Positions 38,380 through 50,337 of a stretch of 64,000 nucleotides of DNA are shown here, piece by piece (the first letter of the stretch is position 1; each line of letters starts with the position of its first letter). Made by a program: the position numbers and the translations under genes. Source of the DNA: Perognathus longimembris pacificus (taxonomy: Eukaryota; Chordata; Mammalia; Rodentia; Heteromyidae); assembly GCF_023159225.1 (NCBI RefSeq), contig NC_063161.1, positions 123,976,958 through 124,040,957 on the forward strand. Direction: 5' to 3'. The notes below the pieces were generated by a model. That model saw only the letters and a list, made by a program, of their open reading frames with translations, did no database searches and had not been told where the DNA came from.

Positions 38380-38632
38380 CTGTGTGTGTCTGTTGTATGT
38401 GTGTGTGTGTATGTGTGTGTGTGTGCCAGTCCTACTGGTTGAACTCAGGGACTGTATGCTGTCACTGAGCACTCAATATTCAATAGGAGTACTCTACCAC
38501 TCGAAGAATTGTTCCACTTCGAGCTTTGGGATGGTTAATTGGAAATAGTCTCACAGGTTCTGCTGCCTGGGCTGGCTTTAAACCATGATCTTTAGATGTC
38601 AGCCTCCTGAGCAACTAGGATGATAGGTATAA
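38380..38632 (-). mobile_element. Old B1/Geo dimer with (GT)n
   Basis: Reversed copy: (GT)n at 38380-38425, where the tail would be, then CCAGTCCTACTGGTTGAACT, then TCAGCCTCCTGAGCAACTAG. Confidence 0.7.
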
Positions 38633-39119
38633 ACAATAAATCTACATTTTAATCAACACAATTTAAGAGTTTCCCATGATTTAGCTTAGCAGGAGAGTAC
38701 TTCTCTATGGAGTGCACATTCCAACACTTTAAACAATATCTTCACAGGAGATGTGAGAAGATAAAATATCTCAGAACCACTCTCCTTTCCTATGAAGAAA
38801 TTTCTCATTTCTCACCTATGTTTCTGCCATTTCTGTCAATGCACAGGAATGTTCATTCTTTACACATGTTTAGCATTCATTTCCTCAATTTTCACTAAAA
38901 AAAAAATCTGAAGGTACTATCACACCCCCATTTTGCACATGATAAAGCTTAGTTGAAGAGAAATTAAGTGACCTGCCCAAACTCACAAAACAAGTAAGCT
39001 GAAATTGACAACGTCTAGCCACCAAGATTTAATCACAATATCCAGATGCCCCATTGGCTTTTTAGGGATCAATTGTCTCATCCAAAGTAGACATCCTGTA
39101 AATTTATAACAGAAGTAAA

Positions 39120-39290
39120 TAAGGTTGAAATGTTTTACATGCAAGTAAGAAAATAAAACAATGAAATCTGTTAAAATTACTTGAAGAATGAGGATGAAGG
39201 GATGAGGGAGAGGAAGAAGGAATGACTTAATATACACATATGGACAGAACACAATGAAATCTCTTTATACAACTAATAAATGTTAATCAA
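39120..39290 (+). mobile_element. L1 3' end, older type
   Basis: GGATGAAGGGATGAGGGAGA followed by CTTTATACAACTAATAAATG, similar to the copy at 23.4 kb. Confidence 0.4.
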
Positions 39291-39499
39291 AATGTAAAAT
39301 TGAAACATTCTCAACATTAATAAAAATATTTCTAAAGAGCTTGTTCTGAGTGACACTGAAATAGAAAATTCTAAAAATGTTATGCCACAAGTAACAAGAA
39401 TCAAATATATAATAAGATCTCACCACATTGAATGACACAAAATATTGTGAAAACTAAATCCTTCTCCCTTAATTTGTTGTTAAGATATTTGTGAGGATC

Positions 39500-39707
39500 T
39501 TTTTTTTTTTTTTTTTTTTTTTTTGCCAGTCCTGGGGCTTGAACTCAGGGCCTGAACACTGTTCCTGGCTTCTTTTTGCTCAAGGCTAGCACTCCTTGAG
39601 TGACAGCACCACTTCTGGCCTTTTCTATATATATAGTGCTGAGGAATCGAACCCAGGGCTTCATGTATGTGAGGCAAGCACTCTTGACTAGGCCATATTC
39701 CCAGCCC
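39500..39707 (-). mobile_element. IDL-Geo-type SINE dimer
   Basis: Reverse-oriented copy with a long oligo(T) block. Duplications ATTTGTGAGGATC (39487-39499) and ATTTATGAGGATC (39708-39720), one mismatch. Confidence 0.9.
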
Positions 39708-39944
39708 ATTTATGAGGATCAATAATATACATATCCACTAAAGTTCATATGCTGCTTACATAAATAATTTAGGTCATAACTCCATGCCTATAATCCACTT
39801 TGATTTTAGTTCCTTACTGTGCTTTTCACCCAGAGCAACCAGATGAATGGTTTAGAATGAGAAATGAAAAATGCATTGCAAGTGCTCAAAACCATGACTA
39901 GATATCATACTCAGAGTAAAATACACACTCCCCCCCCCCCAAAC

Positions 39945-40606
39945 TGTGGGAGAATAACTTCTCTGACCAGTGGGAACTTAGCCTCTGCACAGTTACTCGG
40001 ATGCCTTATTAGCAAACTAATAGGCCTATGGGGGAAAAAAATCTCCATTAAAGAAGTCTCCTGTGTTTCTTGGCCAAAGGAAGCCACTTTTCTTATGAGA
40101 CTCTCCCCTCCCCTGTAGAGAGCCTCCCTGGGGAGACTTGCTTGCCCAGCTGCTTTAGCAAAAGCTTTTCACAGTAAATAGAGAAGTCTCTTCTAAGTAA
40201 ATAGAGAAGCCATGGTCAAAGATAATTAGTATCCAGGAAATAGTAGCTAGGTGATAGAGTTCTGCTTTGATTGGTTTAATCTTTTTAGTATCAACAATCT
40301 TTGTAGTAGCTAAGTCCTTTGTAGTAGTCACCCTTTGTAGTAATGGAAACCTTTGTAATAGCCACCTCCCTCAGTAGCTCTGGCAACTTTTGTATTGATA
40401 TGGATATCATTCTGTATTAATTTTTACTCTTGAAGTTGTGAATTGATTTCTAACCCTATATAAACTCTGGCCCTCCTGAAATAAAGTGTGCATTGGTCCA
40501 CTTGCCTCTGCATCCCCCGTGTCCTGACTATGGTTGCAGTTACCCTGGTCCAACACCCACCCCCAGTTTAACAAGGCAGAACTAGCTTTCAACTGCCATT
40601 CCTACA
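39945..40606 (+). mobile_element. Probable solo LTR of an endogenous retrovirus
   Basis: The 662-bp segment starts TGTGGGAG and ends TTCCTACA, giving imperfect inverted ends (TGT..GGA). It holds a TATA box (TATATAAA, 40457-40464) and a poly(A) signal (AATAAA, 40480-40485) in correct LTR order, then a U5-like stretch. Four copies of a CTTTGTAGTA-type motif occur in the U3-like part. No matching short target duplication was found, the left flank is a run of C, and no retroviral genes adjoin. The family is not assigned. Confidence 0.6.
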
Positions 40607-40742
40607 TCAGTTCTAACAACTGTTTTCTCTTACCTTCCCCTACTAACTTAAATGTTAAATTCACCATTTAGATTTCATGAATGCCATTCTGTGTATGTGT
40701 ATACAATGTCTCATTTCAATAGATAGTTCATGTTGCCTTTTC

Positions 40743-40950
40743 TTTTTTTTTTTTTTTTGGCCAGTCCTGGGCCTTGGACTCCGGGCCTGAGCACTGTCCC
40801 TGGCTTCTTCCCGCTCAAGGCTAGCACTCCGCCACTTGAGCCACAGCGCCGCTTCTGGCCGTTTTCTGTATATGTGGTGCTGGGGACTCGAACCTAGGGC
40901 CTCGTGTATCCGAGGCAGGCACTCTTGCCACTAGGCTATATCCCCAGCCC
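40743..40950 (-). mobile_element. IDL-Geo-type SINE dimer (young)
   Basis: Reverse-oriented, very close to the copies at 31984 and 43784. Perfect 15-bp duplication TCATGTTGCCTTTTC at 40728-40742 and 40951-40965. Confidence 0.95.
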
Positions 40951-41064
40951 TCATGTTGCCTTTTCAATGGTTAAAATATTAGTTTCTATTTGGACTATAA
41001 AATTTTCAACTTAATCTCAAGTTATGATTTTGATTAACTCAATTCCTATGTTCCATTTTTTGAA

Positions 41065-41280
41065 TAATTACTTGTTTATTGTCAAATTGATATACAGAAG
41101 GGGTACAGTTTCATACCTAAGGCAGTGGGTACATTTCTTGTACAATTTGTTACCTCTCCCTCATTTCCCCCCTCCCGCCTCCCCCTTTCCCTCTCCCCCC
41201 ATGAGTTGTTCAGTTAGTTTACACCAAATGGTTTTGTAAGTATTGCTTTTGGAGTTATTTGTCTTTTTATTCTTGTCTGG
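41065..41280 (-). mobile_element. L1 3' UTR fragment
   Basis: Reversed L1 end: TTTATTGTCAAATTGATATA, C-rich tract at 41157-41201, CACCAAATGGTTTTGTAAGT. Same family as the copy at 17.1 kb. Confidence 0.8.
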
Positions 41281-42420
41281 TGTTCCATTTTTGATCACTT
41301 TTAGTATTATGGAACATTCTCTTCCATGACTTTTGAAATACCTTGAGGAATATGATTTTAAAAAATCCCTTTCCATTTTCATATATATCATTGTTTCAGC
41401 TCAAAGACACAACTCTACAATTAAGACTACACGTCTTAACTCTGATAATGGCCTACAACACCCTTAGATTCTTCAATCTGATTTCTGTTAACTCATGGGA
41501 ATTTCTTTACCATTTTTCCTTCACTACACATAAAAATTTAGGGGTAGTATGATTAAAAGTGAGCCTTCTAATAATGGGTAACGCTGAAGTTCATTTTTAC
41601 TCTACAATGAGTTTCAGATCATGGTTATGCCTTCTTCTCTAATAAATGCATAGCTAAATGACTAATTGATTACAAAAGTTAATTTATCTGAACATTCTAT
41701 CTATCAAGAGATGATATCTATCTTGTCTTGTTTTGTTACCATTTGATTTCATTTCAGCTGATGAGTTTATATTAATTGTAACAGTTGAAATAAATGTTTT
41801 GGAAATAAGTGGAACACATAACTTTTGAGATATAAATAAAATTTTGTGATTTTTTTTAACTGTTTATCAGGAGTTCTCCAAGAGAAGAACTTATAATCAA
41901 AGCAGATGAGTTCAATACATACCTAAGCTATGAGGGATACTATCTAAATATCAGTGAATTTAATCTGCCACTAATAAAATGTACTCTACTAAAGGAGAAA
42001 AATATCCCAGTTTCCCATAGTTACTACATAGTACTACTTAGTAGAAATACAGGTGAAGCTACATATGTGCTTTTAAATATTATTGTAGTAAGAGTAAGAC
42101 AGTAAAAGGGAAACAAATGAAATTAATTTTATTGGTATATCTTTTCTAAAAATACATTAATAATTCTATTAATACTTTTATTCCAATGTACCAAAGTGTT
42201 TATGATGTCATTAATACAAAAACAATACGATATTTTAATTTTTCTTAGATATTTTAAATCCAATGTGTATTTTACCCATAGGGCTATTTTCCACTCAGAC
42301 TACACTTCGACTGTGCAAGAGCCACATTTAACTAGATGCCTTCATCTTTCCAGTGTAGTGTAGACCTTATCTGGAATTGAATAACCAGTTGGAGACATGA
42401 ATGAGTTAAAAAGATATCAG
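41281..42420. other. Unassigned AT-rich DNA
   Basis: No gene, RNA or repeat signature recognised. Confidence 0.5.
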
Positions 42421-42635
42421 ATGCTGGTTCTGTATTCCTGGTCACTTAGGAGGCTGAGATCTAAGGACTGAGATTTGAAGCCAACTCCGGTAAGGAAAGT
42501 CCTCGGAGAGACTCCTTCATCTTCAGTTAACCACCAGAAACTGGAAGTGGATCTGTGATTCAAGTGCAGTACAATAACTTTTGTCAGAAAAGCAAAAGGA
42601 GATCATCTAGGCCCTGTACTCAAAGTCCAGTACTA

Positions 42636-42674
<39 letters not shown>

Positions 42675-42686
42675 TACACACACACA
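42421..42686 (+). mobile_element. Old B1/Geo dimer with (AC)n tail
   Basis: CACTTAGGAGGCTGAGATCT, AAACTGGAAGTGGATCTGTG, then (AC)n from about 42639. Confidence 0.75.
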
Positions 42687-43768
42687 GAAGAGGATATCAG
42701 ATGAAGTGAAAACCACACTGCCATTATTTAAAATACATAGAAACTTTAAATAATATAAACAGAGAGGAAATACATTCATTTCCTGTGAACACTACTTCAG
42801 TAATTCCCCATAATAAAGCATTTTAAATATTTCTATTCAAATCAACATGATTTTGTACTTTACCTCCTGCTGCAACAACTCTAAAATGCTGCATGTAAAA
42901 AGCAGCTAAAAATTACAAATTACCACCTAAGCTTCCCTGTCTTCATGATGATAATTAGTCCTATTTTTAAAGGACCACAAATTATTGCCAAACAATTAGA
43001 TACATCTCTAGGAAAATCCATCTCCTTCCCTTCATGATACATTTTTGGAAGAAGGGAAAAGAAGTCTGTTTCCATTTAGAGATGACTTTGAGATTCTTCA
43101 GAATGTCTCTAAAATGAAACGGTTTATGAGAAACTGCAGATCAAGGTAACAAGAGGGGAAGAATTTGTGCGAAGATTTGTGATCCTTATACTATTAGAAT
43201 ACAAACTATGAGGAACATTTTGTTTTTCTTTTCCTGCTTAAGATAGCAGGAAGAACAAATCAATGCTCAAAGATTATGTCGACTAGGTGTCTGCTTCAAC
43301 AACCATGCAAACCAACAGAGCAAATAATGTTCATCATAAAGGACTTCCAATAGCACAAAAGGGATAACAAAAATAGTTCATATTAGAACTGAATGATAAT
43401 AATGGTAAAACTAGTAGGGATGTAACTGAATTGAATTTCCTTTGGAGAATGTTGAATACATCTGATGAAAGGATATATTCAAAAATTTTATAGCATGTAA
43501 CATTCAGGGTATTATTTAATCCTCCTTGACAAAAGTTTTAGATCATTTGAATCATTTTAAGACAGAATCAGTGATTTCTTTAAATCAATAAGACTTAGTC
43601 TTTGTATCATTTAAAAGTCAATTTTAATAAAAGTAATCTTGAACGTTGCTGTCTTTAACTGTACAAATTTTCTCTTTCATTTTTGTAGAGTTTTAGGGTT
43701 CCAAAGCAATTTTTTCTCAAAAATTGTATAAGTTAACTTTGCTAGGCTGCAAAGACAGTAAGACTCAT

Positions 43769-43804
<36 letters not shown>

Positions 43805-45049
43805 CAGTCCTGGGCCTTGGACTCAGGGCCTGAGCACTGTCCCTGGCTTCTTCCCGCTCAAGACTAGCACTCTGCCACTTGAGCCACAGCGCCGCTTCTG
43901 GCCGTTTTCCATATATGTGGTGCTGGGGAATCGAACCTAGGGCCTCGTGTATCCGAGGCAGGCACTCTTGCCGCTAGGCTATATCCCCAGCCCTCATTGA
44001 TTTTTTTTTTTTCTGACTTCATATTACAGAGTTAAGTCCTAAAATACTGGTGTAAGAGATCAGTCTTCAAGTTTACCTTCACCTCATCTCTTGCCTCTCC
44101 CAATGTTTTGGACCAGCATCTTGCAGACACTGAGACAGTTTGCATCGCATCCACTTCACTGTACTAATGTTTGCCTGGTACGAACAAAACAAGAGAGCAG
44201 ATTGTTTTCATAATACTTCATTTTGGTATCTCATATTTCTCTATCCACTCTAAATCAGGGCCAAAGAGTCTCCACATTGTTTCTCTCCTTGATCTTAAAC
44301 ATTACAAGCTCAAAACCATGAAATTCTTAAATTGCCTCCTACATCATGTCTATTGAGTCTTCCCTATCCTGGAACAGGCAATTCAATATTTATAGGAAAT
44401 GGAACAACATCTTCAGAACTGACTGATGAATAAATAGACTTAGTGGAAGTCACCTTTAGAAGTAAAGAGCCCTCTGGTGCATCTTCAAATTGTTTTAGGA
44501 TTGTCTCTGGCATGCTTTGTCTTCGGTAGACAAAGTATAATTTCATCCTTTAGTATTATGTTTCTTGATGTCTAGATTCATTTGAGCCGTCAAGATCACT
44601 CAGCCAGCCTTTTACTTATTCCCCATTTGACTGCATTTTCAATCACTTTCATCAAGTCTGAAACTTTTCCCTACCATTAGAACACCAAATCAGCTAACTT
44701 AATTCAACATACATTTTCTTGGCTTTATTGAAAAGATATAACACAATCTATTTGTCTTCAATCTATTTTTTTCCTTTATAGCATCACCTGTTCCTTTTTA
44801 CCTTTCTCTTAAGAATATTTTTTTTTCCATTTCCAAACTCTTCTAAAATCTGTCCTTCAATGTGGTAGTTAATTCTCACTTACTTTTAGATTATTTACGT
44901 CTCCCTCAACACAGGCAAATCTACTTCCTAAAAAAAAAAAAAAAACAGAAAGAAGTATACAATAGAAATAATAACACTAACAGAAAACCATCAAAATATT
45001 TATTGCTCATTTCCTGGTAGTGTCTTAATAATTTATAAAACCTAAAAAA
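42687..45049. other. Unassigned DNA around a young SINE
   Basis: Apart from the SINE at 43784-43993, nothing is supported. A 60-codon minus frame at 44364-44546 looks protein-like but is not recognised. Confidence 0.45.
43784..43993 (-). mobile_element. IDL-Geo-type SINE dimer (young)
   Basis: Reverse-oriented with a ~30-base oligo(T) block. Duplication TCATTGA plus a T run at about 43765-43783 and 43994-44012; the exact left boundary is hidden in the T run. Confidence 0.92.
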
Positions 45050-45310
45050 TTGGGCACTGGTGGCTCACACCTATAATCACAGCTAGTCAGGAGGCTAAGA
45101 GCTGAAGATCATGATTCAAAGCCAGCATGGGCAAGAAAGTGCATGAGACTTTTATCTACAATGAGCTTCTAAAAAAGCCAGAAGTGGAGCTGAGGCTCGA
45201 AGTGGTAGTGTGCTACTCTTAAGCACCAAAGCACAAGGACAATGCCCAGATCCAGAGTTCAAGCCCCAAGACCTGTATACATACACACATGCCCACACAT
45301 GCATACATGT

Positions 45311-45347
<37 letters not shown>
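45050..45347 (+). mobile_element. B1/Geo dimer with (AC)n tail
   Basis: GGGCACTGGTGGCTCACACC, AGCCAGAAGTGGAGCTGAGG, then a mixed then pure (AC)n tail (45313-45347). Confidence 0.8.
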
Positions 45348-45350
<3 letters not shown>

Positions 45351-45945
45351 TTACAGCTCGGTTTTTAACATCGCTTTATTGAATCTGCTGTAAGAAAGAT
45401 TTTTCCTCAGTGGGTTACGTATCACCTTGAAAGAGGCTATCTCAAAATATAGGAACTACTTTTATCAAGAGAGACACTGGTTTATTAAACATATGAAAAC
45501 TTCTTTTCAGTTTATAGGCAGTCAGATCCATTTTTCTGTATTTTTAAGAAATTCAATATGTGCATCAATAATATGAAGAAAACAAAACTGTAAAAGAGTG
45601 GATTCTGAAATATTTTTGATTATAGCTTTCTGCTTGAGTACATAATCAACTTCACAGTGAGATATTTTCAAGTCTTGGAATTATTAGTTATTACTGATGT
45701 TCCTTATTAAAAGCATCAAAGTGCTTTTATTCTTCTCAGAAAATGTTATAAAGCACACAAATTCAGTAATATAACCTTTGAGATTTGAAAGTTAATTTGG
45801 TAGTTGTCTTATACTTGAGAGGTTCAAACATATTCTAGATTTTCAAATGAAATACATAAAAGTCAAAGCAAAGATATACACCAAAAAATTCTAAGAGATT
45901 ATTCTCAGGTCCAAGAAGCAAGAAAACAAATAAAAATGCAAAATA

Positions 45946-46190
45946 AGCTGGGCACTGGTGGATCATGCTTATAATCATAGCTACTCAAGAGGCTGAGATC
46001 AGTTCTGAGTATTGCAGTTCAAGGCCAGCCAAGGCAGAAAAGTCCCCCTGAAAGTCTTATCTCCAATAAACTACTCAAAAAAGGCAAAAGTGGTGCTGTG
46101 GCTCAGGTGGTAGAACACTAGCTCTGAGCACAAGACACAAAGGGACACAACCCGGGCTCTCAGTTCAAGTCCCAGGACCTGAAAAAATAA
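45946..46190 (+). mobile_element. B1/Geo dimer
   Basis: AGCTGGGCACTGGTGGATCA, AAAAGTGGTGCTGTGGCTCA, TCAAGTCCCAGGACCTG and an A-rich tail. It serves as the clearest full-length example of this older family here. Confidence 0.8.
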
Positions 46191-46845
46191 AATAAAGTAA
46201 TTTTACTGACTAATATTTTTGATGCATTATAAAACCAAGGAACCTGTGCAAATTGTCCTTTAGAGAAAAATTTCTTATCTGACAGTGTATTATACATGTA
46301 AGCACAAATATAATATCTATTTTGATTTGCAAGACACTATTTGTGAACTCTGTAGGACACAATGTTACCTATTTTCTATGTTCCAAAAACATATGTATCA
46401 AAGAAACTCAATAGTATTGTAAAAGTCTCAAATTTTTGAAAGACAATCATAAAACTGGGCTTTCTTTCTAACAGGATTCCTACAACATTGCTAAATACTT
46501 TCTAAAAATTAGTATATCATTTACTATACTCAGAACACTATAAAACACATACACAGAATAACTTTTAAGATAACGAGGTTAATATAAATGTAAATTCAAA
46601 ATCTTATATTTTATACCTGTTCTCCAACATACCTAGATATTTTGAAAATGATTGACGTATAAAATAGTCCTCAGTTTAACCTCTGCATTAAAATAGATTT
46701 GCCTTTCTTAATACTCATATTAAAGCAAATCCAGAGGACCAGCCATGCACATTGTCTCATACCCATAATCCTAGCTATTCAAGAGGCAGACATCTGAGGA
46801 TAGAGGTTTGAAGCCAGCCCAGTCAGGAAAGTCCATGAGACTCTC

Positions 46846-46967
46846 TTTTTTCCATATCTCGTAAAATGGCATTTCCTCAAACTAAATAACAAGGTCCCAC
46901 CAAGATTTGAACTTGGATCACTGGATTCAGAGTTAAGAGTGCTCACCATTACACCATGGAACCAACT
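46846..46967 (-). mobile_element. Retroposed tRNA-Gln chimera nested in a SINE
   Basis: The insertion is flanked by the perfect 11-bp repeats ATGAGACTCTC (46835-46845 and 46968-46978), which duplicate part of the host SINE. On the minus strand it reads tRNA-Gln (46893-46963), then about 41 bases of unassigned sequence (46852-46892), then six A residues. The A-tail and duplications show L1-type retroposition. The 3' body could be a pre-tRNA trailer or part of another RNA. Confidence 0.75.
46893..46963 (-). pseudogene. tRNA-Gln(CTG)-derived pseudogene inside a retrosequence
   Basis: The minus strand reads GGTTCCATGGTGTAATGG, an anticodon loop CTCTGAA, and a T arm with GTTCAAATC, closely matching nuclear tRNA-Gln-CTG from acceptor to acceptor (71 nt). 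Two anticodon-stem pairs are broken (TTAA facing TCCA), and the acceptor carries GGGACC opposite GGTTCC, so it is unlikely to act as a tRNA. It is the 5' part of a 122-bp insertion (46846-46967). Confidence 0.85.
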
Positions 46968-47139
46968 ATGAGACTCTCATCTCCAATAAATGACTCAGAA
47001 AAAGCCAGGAGTGGCACAATAGTGGTTTGCACTCAAGTGGTCGAGTGCTGGCCTTGAGCAAAAGAAGTTAAGGCCAGCACCCAAGTCCTGATTTCAAGTC
47101 CCAGGACTGGCCAAAAAAAAAAAAAAAAGCCAGAGGACC

Positions 47140-47791
47140 TCAAACATAACTAGCTGCAAATGATAAAAGAGGAGAAAAAAATTATATACAGAATTTTAAT
47201 GCAAAATTAAGATTTGATGTTAGATATAAGCACCTCACTAAAGAAAATATTCAAAAGATTTTGAAATACATTCATTTATTTTTGATTCTCTGAATAGGGG
47301 ACTTAAGACTATTTAAATTATGGAATACAAAAAGTTAACAGGCAAAATTAGTTTTATTTTTTATATTATTATTAATTTATGCATCTTTTTCTATATTTAT
47401 CATTGATTTTCATCTAATATAGAGGATTTTTAAAGGTTTTTTTTGCTAACCTTTTTCTTAATGGATAGTTTTTCTCTTTATCATTGGCTTATAGGAGATC
47501 TCAACCTTTTTTTACATTAATGAGATTTAATTGGTAGACTAATGTGAAGTTCCATTTTATATATTGCTTTATGTACTTCATATATTATATAAAATAAAAT
47601 GTGTATTATATATTGATAATGCACATATTCATGTGTATTACATAGTATATGTGTATATAAAATATAACATATACTATATACTATATATTAATACATATGT
47701 GTATATTTAGATCTCAACCTTTTTGCCCAGTTCTTATTTTCTAATTACCTTCTTCCAGTTAACATATACAAATCAATGTGTGCCTATTTTT
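47140..47791. other. AT-rich DNA
   Basis: 47560-47710 is dominated by TATA/ATATAT motifs. No gene seen. Confidence 0.6.
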
Positions 47792-47807
47792 TGAGGAAAA
47801 AGTTTCT

Positions 47808-48013
47808 GCTTTTTTTTTTTTTCCAGTCCTGGGCCTTGGACTCAGGGCCTGAGCACTGTCCCTGGCTTCTTTTTGCTCAAGGCTTGCACTCTGCCACTTG
47901 AGCCACAGTGCCACTTCTGGCCGTTTTCTATATATGTGGTGCTGGGGAATCGAACCCAGGGCTTCATGTATACTAGGCAAGCACTCTTGCCACTAGGCCA
48001 TATCCCCAGCCCC
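47808..48013 (-). mobile_element. IDL-Geo-type SINE dimer
   Basis: Reverse-oriented copy. Perfect duplication TGAGGAAAAAGTTTCT at 47792-47807 and 48014-48029. Confidence 0.95.
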
Positions 48014-48184
48014 TGAGGAAAAAGTTTCTTATTTTAATTAACCAATGCAACAATCTCCTGCTTTCTGCTATTTATTGTTTAAGAAATGTTTTACCATTGT
48101 TGGTCATAACTTATTCTCTAAAACTATTTCTTAGAATTGTATAAAATTGAGGGAAAATAGGTCTCAGAAATCCATACCAATAAG

Positions 48185-48480
48185 CTCAGATCAGTTACCA
48201 CACTGTGACCTGGGGAGATGGGGAGAGGGTATCTTGTCTGGTTAAAATAAACCAATCATAATTTGACAAATTGCTAAGGGGGGATGGAAAAGAGGGGAGG
48301 TACAATATAAAACAACAATCCAGGACCACAAGGTAGAGAACCAGTTTCTGGCTTCCACTGTTCATTCTTATGAGTGGCATTTACTTCCTGCCTTGTTTAA
48401 CAGACTGCTCCTTCCACAGCTGCCTTCACAGTTACTGACTTTTTTTCTACACCCTCAGAGAACAAGAACCTGCCATGCAA
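48185..48480 (+). mobile_element. Possible LTR fragment
   Basis: A TATA-like ACAATATAAAACAAC at about 48301 sits in a GC-moderate block (ACTGTGACCTGGGGAGATGG on the left, CAGCTGCCTTCACAGTTACT on the right), unlike the surrounding AT-rich DNA. No ends were defined. Confidence 0.25.
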
Positions 48481-48621
48481 TTGTATCAGTTCTAACTTCT
48501 TGTATAATAGATACCACCTCCTTGAGCTTCTTTCCTGTCAATGTCTCTATTGAGTAGTAGTATCTAGTTTATAGAAGAGACAAGTTTTTAACTTAAAACT
48601 CTGAGGAGTAACAAGTTGGAT

Positions 48622-48717
48622 TAGATGTACTCACTGCCTTACATATGAAACAGTATCCCCTCTGTACTTCACTTTGACAATAAAGTAAAATAAAATAAAA
48701 TAAAATAATAAAAAAAC
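48622..48717 (+). mobile_element. L1 3' UTR stub with (TAAAA)n tail
   Basis: CACTGCCTTACATATGAAAC and CACTTTGACAATAAAGTAAA lead into a tail of repeated TAAAA units. Confidence 0.7.
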
Positions 48718-49587
48718 TTTGTATGAACATTAATAAATTGAATTGCAATGCAAAACATCATCATTATTTGCGCTATTTTGCCAAAGAGGGAAAAACAAAA
48801 TTGTTCCATGAAACAAATATAATTATAGCCAAGATAAAAACCAAAAATTAAAGAAACTGAAGATTCTCACAACAAAATAAAGCCAGACAATACTATTTCA
48901 GTCAACAACAAATTACTTACCACTTACAAGTATTTATTGTAATATTTTCCCTGGAAAGATTACCCAGTGAAATTGAGCAATAACAAATATACAAACCAAA
49001 GAAGAAAAAAGTATAAAAATTTGGGGGGCGACTTATAAATTCTTCCATGTGTGGTATGCATGCATTAACATAAATATGTGTTGTGGTACCATGGGAAGCC
49101 CCAGGGCTCTGGCTTGTATAGATGCAAGAATGGCTTTGGTCCCTATTAAGCAAGTTATTTTGAAATGCAGGTTTGAAGGCATGGTAATACAGATTTTCAT
49201 TGCCAGTTGGTGAGATATATTTTAATACTATCTTAGACTCACCATGTTTTTAAAAATAAGTCTAGATGTACTGCATATACCTTGATCTCTTAAGGGGAAA
49301 ATGAAGATAGAATTTCATTAAATATATTTCCGGTGAGAATAAGTACTTTGTGTACTGCTTAATATCATTCTATACAATAGAGTGATTTTCCCCCTAAAAT
49401 TCATATACTGACATGCTAATCTGCAATATAAGTGATGCATAAAAGGTCTTTGAGATGCAATATTAGTTCATGAGAATGCAACTTGTATGGAAATAAGTAA
49501 AATAGCATTTACAGATACTTTTCATGTTTTCGAGTGCCAATTCTCACTAAATGAACATATATATGTTTTCAAAAAAATTATTTTTTT

Positions 49588-49895
49588 TTTGGTACTGTGG
49601 TTTGAATTGAAGGTCTCAAGCTTGCTAGACAGGCACTCTTCCAACTGAGCCTTCTTGCTTCAGTTATTTTTAAGGTAGGGTCTGGGTCTTTTTATCCAGT
49701 TTCGCCTTGGATTGAGAACTCTATCTCTTCCAACCCCTGAGGTAAGATTATAAGTGCACTCCACCACTTCTGGCTTGTTTTTGATCATGCTAAAGGCTTT
49801 TGACTCGGTTAGCCCAGAACCACAACCCTATCTTTCTTCTAAGTAGCTAGGATAAAGGGGGAGGCTACTGCACTCAGTTATGTACATATTTTGAA
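49588..49895 (-). mobile_element. Old reversed SINE(s)
   Basis: TAGACAGGCACTCTTCCAAC and later TCTTCTAAGTAGCTAGGATA show reversed ID-like and B1-like parts. Confidence 0.5.
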
Positions 49896-50106
49896 GTAGG
49901 CATTTTCTTTATATTAAGCCCTCAACATTTGTACATTTTGAAGTAGCTCTTATGTTCATTGAAATGAGTAGAAAAGTAATGCCTAGAGAAATTGATGTGA
50001 ACTTTACATTAATTTATACTTTATTCTTTGATTCTTAAATTCTACTGTCTCCTAGAAATGTGTTTTGTTTTTTTAAATTTTTCTCCCTTAAGAAAATGAT
50101 GCAAAG

Positions 50107-50320
50107 GGGGCTGGGAATGTGGCCTATTGGGTAGAGTGCTTCCCTCGCATACATGAAGGCCTGGGTTCGATTCCTCAGCACCACATAAACAGAAAAAGCA
50201 GGAAGTGATGCTGTAGCCCAAGTGGTAGAGTGCTAGCCTTGAGCAGAAAGAAGCCAGGGAAAAAGTGCTTAGGCCCTGAGTCCAAGCTCCAAGACTGGTA
50301 AAGAAAAAAAAAAAGAAAGA
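50107..50320 (+). mobile_element. IDL-Geo-type SINE dimer (diverged)
   Basis: Forward copy with a more diverged sequence and a degenerate A/G tail. Duplications AAGAAAATGATGCAAAG (50090-50106) and AAGAAAATGATGTAAAG (50321-50337), one mismatch. Confidence 0.92.
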
Positions 50321-50337
50321 AAGAAAATGATGTAAAG

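Larger units (their letters stand above)
46741..47129 (+). mobile_element. B1-like/Geo-type dimeric SINE, split by the tRNA-Gln insertion
   Basis: The left half reads as a B1-like monomer (CCTAGCTATTCAAGAGGC), the right half as the Geo-type monomer ending CCAGGACTGGCC plus poly(A). It is flanked by CCAGAGGACC at 46731-46740 and 47130-47139. The host is older than the tRNA-derived insertion at 46846-46967. Confidence 0.8.

Noticed and set aside
44364..44546. 60-codon minus-strand frame with protein-like composition
   Set aside because: Not recognised, no retrocopy features such as a tail or duplications, too short to support a gene.
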